A stretch of DNA of 18,520 nt from JALOAP01 sp964632355 (lineage in GTDB: Bacteria > Chloroflexota > Dehalococcoidia > Tepidiformales > Tepidiformaceae): contig CAZWBW010000057.1 of the NCBI GenBank assembly GCA_964632355.1, positions 1 through 18,520 of the forward strand, read 5' to 3'. Each line of letters opens with the position of its first letter. Position 1 is the first letter of the stretch. Below, one piece after another: positions 12,952-18,520 of the stretch. The notes under the pieces are model-generated. The model was given only the letters and a program-made list of their open reading frames with translations, had not been told where the DNA came from and ran no database searches. The translations under genes were made by a program, and so were the position numbers.

Positions 12952-14580
12952 CTACGAGCCCGCGTCGACCGATGCGCCCGCCGCGGCCACGGGCTCCCTT
13001 GTCTCGCGACCGGGGGTCGGTGGTGAGTCGCCGAATGCCCGCCGGAGCGGGAGTTCCCTCAGGAGCACGGCCAGCACGACGGTCACGACCACGATCGCGA
13101 CCGCGAACGTGAAGATGCGGTGCAGCGCCGCGGTGATCGCTGCCTTCTGCGAGGACTGCGCGTCCTGGAGCGCCTGTTCGCCGCCGGGGAGGGCGAGGAG
13201 CTCATCCTGCACCGCGGAATAGGTCCGTTCGTCCAGCGCAAGCGTCGGGTCTTCGAACCGTTCGACCATGGCAGGCGGCATGACGGCGCGGGCCTCGGCC
13301 GAGAGCTCGCGGTCGAACTGTCCCTGGAAGGTGGTGGTGAGGAGCACGCCGAACACCGCGGTCCCGAACACACCGCCGATTTGCATGAAGAACTGGCGGG
13401 AGCTGGTGGCGACGCCGAGGAACTGGTGAGGCACGGCATTCTGGATGACCACCGACATGATGGGCATGGCCAGGCCCGAGCCAGCGCCGAGCAGCACCAT
13501 GAACGCGCTCACGTGCCACTTCGGCGACGACGAACTCAACGTCAGCATGAGCGACGTTGCCGCCAACATGAACAGCGAACCGGAGATGATCAGCACCCGG
13601 TACCGGCCCGTCCGCGACATGATCTGCCCGCCGATGATGCTGGTGGCGAGCAGGCCAAGGGACTGCGGTGTGGTAACTAGACCCGATGCGGTCGCGCTCG
13701 CGTCCATCGCGGTCTGGACGAAGGTTGGGAGGTAGGGGATGGTGCCCTGCATCGCGATGCCGATGGTGAGGACAATCGCGTTCCCCAGGAGGAATTCGCG
13801 GTTGCGGAACAAGTGGAGCGGAATGATCGGCTCCGAGTGACGCAACTCCTGCGCGATGAACGCCGTGCCGAAGATGGCGGCGGAGGTCAGCAATGCAATC
13901 GTCGTCGTGCTACCCCAGCCGTTCTCTTCGCCGGACCAGGCGAGGGCCAGGAGCAACGAAACGGTCGACACCGAGAGGAGCGCGGCGCCAAGGAAATCGA
14001 TGCGGGGCCGCCGGACGCCGGCGTGGTACGGCAAGTTGAACCAGATGGCCGGGAGCGCGACTGCCGCGACGGGGACGTTGATGAAGAACACCCAGCGCCA
14101 GCCGAGATGGTCGGTGAGGAGGCCGCCGACGGTCGGCCCGAGCACGCTAGCGAGACTGAAGGTCCCGGTGAAGAAGCCAACGTACTTCCCGCGTTCGGAG
14201 GGCGGGAACAGGTCGCCAATGGTCGCGAACACCGAGGCGAAGACGATACCGCCGCCGACACCCTTGATGGCACGGAAGGTGATCAGCATCTCCATCGAGG
14301 GCGAGGCGCCACAGCCGATGGACCCGCAGAGGAAGAGCAGGATGCCACCGATAAGGAACGGTTTGCGCCCGAAGATGTCGGAGAGTTTGCCGACGAGGGG
14401 GACGACAACGGTCGAGCTCAACATGTAGGCGGTGAACACCCACGAGAGCAGGTGGAAGCCGCCGAGGTCGGCCACAATCCGGGGAGCGGCCGTGGCCATG
14501 ATGGTCTGGTCGAGCGCCCCCAGGAACATCGACACCATGAGGCTCCCAATGACGAGCCACTTCTGGCGCTGGTCGAGCAT
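12952..14580 (-). CDS. MFS multidrug exporter, DHA2 (EmrB/QacA) type, 14 membrane segments
   Basis: A 542-residue inner-membrane proton antiporter. Membrane segment 1 carries the DHA2 signature LDQTIMATAAPRI (23-35). Motif A is GKLSDIFGRKP (64-74). The antiporter motif C is SVLGPTVGGLL (145-155), followed by WRWVFFINVP (161-170). A long hydrophilic loop precedes the last membrane helix, as usual in 14-segment DHA2 proteins. The ATG at 14580 is chosen because the typical KRQKW-like opening begins there (MLDQRQKWLV). A GTG at 14628 would add 16 residues (MDCYC...) but lacks a ribosome site. The substrate is unknown and could be drugs, fatty acids or a metabolite. It lies downstream of the sugar-phosphate genes but has its own promoter candidate. 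Confidence 0.93.
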   Translation of the reverse strand: MLDQRQKWLVIGSLMVSMFLGALDQTIMATAAPRIVADLGGFHLLSWVFTAYMLSSTVVVPLVGKLSDIFGRKPFLIGGILLFLCGSIGCGASPSMEMLITFRAIKGVGGGIVFASVFATIGDLFPPSERGKYVGFFTGTFSLASVLGPTVGGLLTDHLGWRWVFFINVPVAAVALPAIWFNLPYHAGVRRPRIDFLGAALLSVSTVSLLLALAWSGEENGWGSTTTIALLTSAAIFGTAFIAQELRHSEPIIPLHLFRNREFLLGNAIVLTIGIAMQGTIPYLPTFVQTAMDASATASGLVTTPQSLGLLATSIIGGQIMSRTGRYRVLIISGSLFMLAATSLMLTLSSSSPKWHVSAFMVLLGAGSGLAMPIMSVVIQNAVPHQFLGVATSSRQFFMQIGGVFGTAVFGVLLTTTFQGQFDRELSAEARAVMPPAMVERFEDPTLALDERTYSAVQDELLALPGGEQALQDAQSSQKAAITAALHRIFTFAVAIVVVTVVLAVLLRELPLRRAFGDSPPTPGRETREPVAAAGASVDAGS

Positions 14581-14650
14581 GTCCCCGAGGGCCTGGGTGG
14601 TGGGTGCAGTCACGCAGTAGCAGTCCACGCCGGAGGATCGGCAGGCCTAA

Positions 14651-14679
14651 ATCCTAAAGCCTGGTTCGTTTGGCGTGAA
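14651..14679 (-). promoter_or_regulatory. Candidate promoter of the DHA2 exporter gene
   Basis: On the minus strand TTCACG (14679-14674; 4 of 6 to TTGACA), a 17-base spacer and TAGGAT (14656-14651; 4 of 6 to TATAAT) begin immediately after the PGI/PMI stop codon. This predicts a start site near 14644 and a leader of about 64 bases to the ATG at 14580. It is a sequence match only. Confidence 0.35.
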
Positions 14680-15744
14680 CTAACGTTCTTGACTTTCCAG
14701 AGCGGCTTTCAGTCGAACGATCTGGGGCACCGGGTTCGGATCGACACCGTTCAGGAACGCCAGGTACACGGACACAAAGTCGCCCCACGCGGTACCGAGA
14801 ATCAGCTCCGAGAGGAGGGAACTGCCCTCGACGCGAAGCCGGTGGACGGGCACGCCATCCTCGGCGAAGAGCTGCGTCGTGACATCGAACCGCGTCTGCA
14901 CTCGCCGGTCGTAGCGGGAGGACTCGAGCGTCACGAGCGAGACGGACTCGCCGGCCTTTCGCCCGGTCCCGAGGCCAACGACGAGGTTGTGGTCGGCTTC
15001 GGGGAGCACATCGGCGGCGCCAATGGCCTTGCCGTTTTCGGCGACCTGGTTCTTGAAGCGCGAGGCGACGGAGGACAGGTGTTCCGCGCCGATTACGAAC
15101 GGCACGCGCCCGTGCAGCGCTTCGGCGAGTTTCTTGGCCGGGTTATCGGCGATGGGCGTTTCGGGTACGAACTGGCGGACGAGCGCGCTGTGTTCTTCAG
15201 CGGTCGCGCGGATCGCCGCATCGTCGACGGCGCAAAGGCCGAGTTGGGCGCCGATTCGCAGCAGCGGGGCGAGGCTATGCCCAAGGGCCGCACGCGGCGG
15301 CGACTGGTAGTTGATCGGCCAAACCGCGGCCCCATCCCTGCGGGCACGTTCGGCGAGTTTGCCGCCCGTCGTGGTGGCAATGATGGTGGCGCCACGCTCG
15401 CGGGCATCGTCGTAACAGGCGAGAGACTCCTCGGTGTTCCCGCTGTAGGACGAGATGACCACCAGGGTGTCGCTGGAGACGTAGTTCGGCAGGGCGTAGC
15501 CGCGAACCACGCTCACCGGGATCTTTGCGGAGGAGTGGCACAGGGCCGCGAGGTAGTCCCCCGCCGTCGCCGAGCCGCCCATGCCTGCGATGATGATGCT
15601 CGTGGCATTGCTGGCGGCGGCGGGTAGTTCGAGCGAGGCGGATGCCTCCCACGCGCGGGCGAGTTCATCGCCGAGCACGCGGATGTGTCCAAGCATGTTT
15701 TCGCTGTCGAGCGACAGTACGTCCTTTTCGTCGAGCCGGCTCAT
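14680..15744 (-). CDS. Bifunctional phosphoglucose/phosphomannose isomerase (SIS fold)
   Basis: A 354-residue two-SIS-domain isomerase of the PGI/PMI family first defined in archaea. It interconverts fructose-6-phosphate with glucose-6- and mannose-6-phosphate. The first SIS domain has IIAGMGGSATAGDY (51-64) and the sugar-phosphate loop ISSYSGNTEES (97-107). The family's catalytic glutamate lies in RFKNQVAENGK (Glu236), and the ring-opening histidine is His252 in PEADHN. These residues separate it from GlmS-type or GmhA-type SIS proteins. The start overlaps the stop of the upstream mutase by four bases (ATGA) with an AGGGG ribosome site. Its place after a phosphohexomutase and a nucleotidyltransferase suggests it feeds mannose-6-phosphate into nucleotide-sugar synthesis. 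Confidence 0.93.
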   Translation of the reverse strand: MSRLDEKDVLSLDSENMLGHIRVLGDELARAWEASASLELPAAASNATSIIIAGMGGSATAGDYLAALCHSSAKIPVSVVRGYALPNYVSSDTLVVISSYSGNTEESLACYDDARERGATIIATTTGGKLAERARRDGAAVWPINYQSPPRAALGHSLAPLLRIGAQLGLCAVDDAAIRATAEEHSALVRQFVPETPIADNPAKKLAEALHGRVPFVIGAEHLSSVASRFKNQVAENGKAIGAADVLPEADHNLVVGLGTGRKAGESVSLVTLESSRYDRRVQTRFDVTTQLFAEDGVPVHRLRVEGSSLLSELILGTAWGDFVSVYLAFLNGVDPNPVPQIVRLKAALESQER

Positions 15745-17165
15745 GATGCAACCCCTGCGAGACGCTTGCCCTCTTCGAGGACGGGCTTCACGAGTGCCTG
15801 GTCGGTGACTTCGGTGTAGATGCGAAGGAGGGGCTCGGTGCCGCTCAGACGCAGCAGGAGCCAGCCCTCGGGGATGAAGAACCGCCAGCCGTCGGTTCGG
15901 TCTTCAGAGACGACCTTGCGGCCGGCGAGCTCGGTGGGCTTCGCGGCGTCGAGCCGGGCCTTCACTTCGGCGTTCGAGCCGGGCTCGAGCTCGAAGTCGA
16001 TGCGCTCGTAGAAGTGTGGGCCGGTGATTGCGAAGACCTCCTGCAGGAGTTCGGAGGGCGGCTTACCTGTAGCAGCGACGTAATCGAGCAGGAAGAGGCC
16101 TGCGAGGATGCCATCGCGTTCGGGCAGGTGACCGCGGAAGCCGTAGCCGCCGCTCTCTTCGCCGCCGATGAGCGCGTCCTCGCGCATCATGAGCGGACCG
16201 ATGTGCTTGAACCCGACGGGCGTTTCGAACAGTGGCACGCCGTAGTGCTTCGCGAGCAGGGAGGCCATGTTCGTGGTAGTGACGGATTTCACCACGGGGC
16301 CGCGGAGACCGCGCTCGCCGAGCAGGTAGTTCACGAGGAGGGCGAACGTGCGGAGCTGGTCGACGTACTGGCCGCGTTCGTCGACGAGGCCGACACGGTC
16401 GGCGTCGCCGTCGTTCGCGATGCCCGCGATGAACTCCCCGCCGGACATGAGCGAGAGGAATTCACCGAGGTTCGACTCGATCGGTTCGGGCGCCCGGATG
16501 CCCGGGAACGCCGGGTTCCGTTCCGAGTGGATCTCCGTAACGCGGGTGCTGCCGCCGTCGAGGAGCTGGCCGAAGAGCCCGGCGCCGGCGCCGTACATCG
16601 GGTCGATAGCGACGTTGAGCCCCGCGGACTTCAGGCGACCGACATCGACCTGACGGCCAAGCGCCGCGAGGTACCCGGGAATTGGGTCGAAGCGGGAGAT
16701 CTGATGGCTGTTGAGTGGAGCGGATTTGACCGCGGTTTCATTGCTGAGGATCGCCGGGACGCGCTGTTCGATGTCGGCGACGATCTCGGGGCTGGCGCTG
16801 CCGCCGTAATGCGGCTTCACCTTGATGCCGTTCCAGCGGAACGGGTTATGCGAACTGGTGACGACGACACCGCCGCAGGCGCCGGTCTCGATGATGCGGT
16901 AGCTCAGCGCGGGGGTCGGTGCAGGGCGGTCTGCGAGTTGCACGGTGAAGCCGTTGCCGGCGAGCACGCGCGCTACGGCCTCAGCGAACTCATCGGAGAG
17001 GAACCGCGTGTCGTAGCCGACAACGACCGGTTTGTCTTTTCCGTAGGTTTGGGTGAAGTGGTCCGCAATCGCCTGGGCACACGCGCGGACATTCTCGAAG
17101 GTGAAGGTCTCAGCGATGATGGCACGCCAGCCATCTGTTCCGAAACGAACCGGGTTATCCCTCAT
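15741..17165 (-). CDS. Phosphoglucomutase/phosphomannomutase family phosphohexomutase
   Basis: A 474-residue alpha-D-phosphohexomutase that moves phosphate between C6 and C1 of hexose phosphates. The N terminus FGTDGWRAII (8-17) is diagnostic. The phosphoserine loop is TSSHNP (103-108, Ser105), the metal loop DGDADR (252-257), the sugar-specificity loop GGEESGG (334-340) and the phosphate loop RLSGTEPLLR (439-448). GEESGG is shared by PGM/PMM-type enzymes, so both glucose and mannose phosphates are possible; neighbours favour mannose. The start at 17165 is chosen because homology begins there. It overlaps the previous gene by 11 bases and has only a G-run directly in front. An ATG at 17177 or a GTG at 17186 are alternatives. 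The four-base overlap with the isomerase gene indicates coupling. Confidence 0.93.
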   Translation of the reverse strand: MRDNPVRFGTDGWRAIIAETFTFENVRACAQAIADHFTQTYGKDKPVVVGYDTRFLSDEFAEAVARVLAGNGFTVQLADRPAPTPALSYRIIETGACGGVVVTSSHNPFRWNGIKVKPHYGGSASPEIVADIEQRVPAILSNETAVKSAPLNSHQISRFDPIPGYLAALGRQVDVGRLKSAGLNVAIDPMYGAGAGLFGQLLDGGSTRVTEIHSERNPAFPGIRAPEPIESNLGEFLSLMSGGEFIAGIANDGDADRVGLVDERGQYVDQLRTFALLVNYLLGERGLRGPVVKSVTTTNMASLLAKHYGVPLFETPVGFKHIGPLMMREDALIGGEESGGYGFRGHLPERDGILAGLFLLDYVAATGKPPSELLQEVFAITGPHFYERIDFELEPGSNAEVKARLDAAKPTELAGRKVVSEDRTDGWRFFIPEGWLLLRLSGTEPLLRIYTEVTDQALVKPVLEEGKRLAGVAS

Positions 17166-18174
17166 CCCCCGAATCATACCGCGCACCGGCGTCGAGCGAC
17201 GTGCCCCGCGGGACTTTCGCGCCTGCCGATATCGTTACGCCGGGCCCGAGGACGGCCCGTTCGAGGACGGCGCCTTCGCCGATCGAGCAATCGTTGGCAA
17301 CGATGCTATCGGTGATGGACGCGCCCTGGCCGACAGTGACGTTCTCCCAGATCACGGAGCCGCGGATGGTAGCGTTTTCGGCGACGCTGCTGCCGCGGCC
17401 GATGGCGGAAAGGGTGATATCGGCGGAGGGTGCGATCGCCGCGTCCTTTGCGATGACGGGACCCGGGTGTTTCTTCAGCAGGGCGTGGTTGAGCGCGAGG
17501 TAACGCTGCGGGGTGCCGATATCGGCCCAGAGGCCTTCGAAGACGTAGCCCAGGACGGGCCGGCGGCGACCGACGAGTGAAGGGAATAGCGTCTCTTCGA
17601 CGCGGACGGCGCCGGGCGGAATTTCGTCGACCAGGTGGGGCTCGAAGATCCAGGCGCCGGCGTTCACGAGCTTGCTGGGAGCGGTACCGGGCGGCGGCTT
17701 TTCGACGAAGCCGGTGATCATCCCCCGTTCGTCGACCACCGCAACCCCAAACGCCGACGGGTCGTCGACCTCGTACAGGGCGAGCGTGAGTTCCGCCTTC
17801 GCTTCCTCGTGGGCGGCGAGGGCTGCGTTGAAGTCGAAGTCGACGAAGACGTCGCCGTTCAGGACGAGGAAGCGGCCTTCGATGCCGGCCGTGCGGACGG
17901 CATTGCGAATGGCTCCGCCGGATTCGAGGCGCTCGCGTTCGCGAACGATGGTGAGTTCGAGGTTGCCCCAGCGGCCTTCGGGGAACGCCTCGGCGAGGTC
18001 ATCGTTATCGCGGCCGAGCGCGAGGATCGCGCGGCGAATACGAGACCGTTCGAGCCACGCGAAGAGGTACTCGATTGCATGCCGGTTGCAGACCGGGACA
18101 AGGCTCTTGTGCCGGCGGGCGGTGAGCGGACGAAGCCGCGTTCCCTGGCCGCCGACGAGGACGATCGCGTCCAT
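17155..18174 (-). CDS. Sugar-1-phosphate nucleotidyltransferase with left-handed beta-helix (GDP-mannose pyrophosphorylase-like)
   Basis: A 339-residue enzyme joining a hexose-1-phosphate to an NTP and releasing pyrophosphate. The nucleotide-binding signature is VLVGGQGTRLRPLT (5-18) with Lys23 in HKSLVPV. The metal-binding aspartate is in LNGDVF (Asp108), followed by FVEKP (156-160), NAGAWIF (171-177) and WADIGTPQRY (216-225). From about 240 onward hexapeptide repeats such as ATIRGSVIWENVTVG form a left-handed beta-helix, as in mannose-1-phosphate guanylyltransferases and GlmU/GlgC relatives. Base specificity is not certain; the adjoining mutase and PGI/PMI favour GDP-mannose. The ATG at 18174 is preferred over the in-frame TTG at 18183. 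It begins 28 bases after metK, and a TAGTAT element lies in the gap. Confidence 0.9.
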   Translation of the reverse strand: MDAIVLVGGQGTRLRPLTARRHKSLVPVCNRHAIEYLFAWLERSRIRRAILALGRDNDDLAEAFPEGRWGNLELTIVRERERLESGGAIRNAVRTAGIEGRFLVLNGDVFVDFDFNAALAAHEEAKAELTLALYEVDDPSAFGVAVVDERGMITGFVEKPPPGTAPSKLVNAGAWIFEPHLVDEIPPGAVRVEETLFPSLVGRRRPVLGYVFEGLWADIGTPQRYLALNHALLKKHPGPVIAKDAAIAPSADITLSAIGRGSSVAENATIRGSVIWENVTVGQGASITDSIVANDCSIGEGAVLERAVLGPGVTISAGAKVPRGTSLDAGARYDSGDEG

Positions 18175-18182
18175 GTGCGGCA

Positions 18183-18188
18183 ATACTA
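18183..18188 (-). promoter_or_regulatory. -10-like TAGTAT close to the nucleotidyltransferase start
   Basis: On the minus strand TAGTAT (5 of 6 to consensus) ends eight bases before the ATG at 18174, in the 28-base gap after metK. Transcription from it would start at or within two bases of the start codon, giving a leaderless or near-leaderless mRNA. The absence of a close ribosome site fits; read-through from metK is the alternative. Confidence 0.28.
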
Positions 18189-18202
18189 CCCCATGCCTCC
18201 GC

Positions 18203-18520
18203 TTAGCTCAGGCCGGCGGCGGCGCGAAGGTCGGCGGCGCGGTCGGTGCGCTCCCAGGGGAGGTCGAGATCGACGCGGCCAAAGTGCCCGTAGGCGGCGG
18301 TGGCCTTGAAGATCGGCCGGCGCAGGTCGAGGTCGCGAATGATGGCGCCGGGCCGCAGGTCGAAGTGCTGGCGAACGGCGGCGAGGATCTTGTCCTCGGG
18401 CACGAGCGCGGTGCCGAACGTTTCGATGCCGATCGAGGTGGGCTGGGCGACGCCGATCGCGTAGGAGAGCATGAACTCGCAGCGGCGCGCGAGGCCGGCG
18501 GCGACAATGTTCTTCGCGAC
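18203..18520 (-). CDS. metK: S-adenosylmethionine synthetase, C-terminal part (5' end outside the window)
   Basis: The frame is open to the window edge; 105 C-terminal residues are visible. The enzyme makes S-adenosylmethionine from methionine and ATP. Diagnostic segments are KNIVAAGLARRCEFMLSYAIG near the window edge (family AKNIVAAGLA...QVSYAIG), TFGTALVPEDKI, the HFDLRPGAIIRDLDLRRPIF block and TAAYGHFGRVDLDLPWERTD near the end. The last motif contains residues of the subunit interface and active site. The C terminus is normal, ending at the TAA at 18205-18203. It is the most upstream gene visible on this strand and may be co-transcribed with the nucleotide-sugar genes. Confidence 0.96.
   Translation of the reverse strand, partial: VAKNIVAAGLARRCEFMLSYAIGVAQPTSIGIETFGTALVPEDKILAAVRQHFDLRPGAIIRDLDLRRPIFKATAAYGHFGRVDLDLPWERTDRAADLRAAAGLS

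Noticed and set aside
14581..14628. GTG start adding 16 residues to the DHA2 exporter
   Set aside because: No ribosome site, and the added residues are outside the conserved family N terminus; not fully excluded.
13813..15627. 604-codon plus-strand frame opposite the exporter and PGI/PMI genes
   Set aside because: It spans two real minus-strand genes and their gap, and its product has no domain.
1..18520. Mobile elements, CRISPR arrays, tRNA/rRNA genes, toxin-antitoxin or phage-defence genes
   Set aside because: None seen by eye: no transposase or integrase motifs, no spaced direct repeats, and no recognisable RNA gene.

Overview
The window is high-GC bacterial chromosome, densely coded, with operons joined by 1-11 base overlaps. 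I see no tRNA, rRNA, CRISPR array, transposase or phage gene. The gene mix points to a free-living aerobe: a P450 with its own ferredoxin, an ADP-forming acyl-CoA synthetase, a bifunctional phosphoglucose/phosphomannose isomerase, and some promoters placed for leaderless mRNAs. An aerobic Chloroflexota lineage is my best guess, with Actinomycetota as the alternative. That is inference; no marker gene here settles it.

Layout. (1) 1-2926, plus strand: the 3' part of ribF, then tyrS, an SRPBCC-fold protein coupled to tyrS, and a YqgE/AlgH protein. (2) 2923-7509, minus strand: ilvB-ilvN (acetolactate synthase), a hairpin terminator, a promoter, then the beta and alpha subunits of an ADP-forming acyl-CoA synthetase. 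The alpha gene meets yqgE tail to tail on a shared CTAG. (3) 7510-7817: a 308-base divergent control region. It holds a terminator-like hairpin in the ilvB leader. On the other strand it has a 12-codon upstream ORF and competing hairpin arms in front of an isocitrate lyase/PEP mutase superfamily gene (7818-8648). (4) 8649-8676: a bidirectional terminator, then ferredoxin and cytochrome P450 on the minus strand. (5) 10364-11279, minus strand: a two-ribbon zf-TFIIB protein followed by two very small, translationally coupled genes. One encodes a CxxC...HxxC protein and the other a coiled-coil protein. (6) 11358-12938: an acyl-CoA synthetase, convergent with a DHA2-type drug exporter (12952-14580). 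(7) 14680-18520, minus strand: the 3' end of metK, then nucleotidyltransferase, phosphohexomutase and PGI/PMI.

How the genes fit together. Group 7 forms a complete route from fructose-6-phosphate through mannose-6-phosphate and mannose-1-phosphate to a nucleotide sugar, most simply GDP-mannose. The ferredoxin and P450 form an electron-transfer pair without a reductase nearby. Two acyl-CoA-forming enzymes of different chemistry (AMP-forming and ADP-forming) suggest breakdown of organic acids or lipids.

The most promising undescribed items are the coupled small genes at 10364-10746, the lyase-family gene with altered active-site signatures, and the two leader structures in the divergent region.
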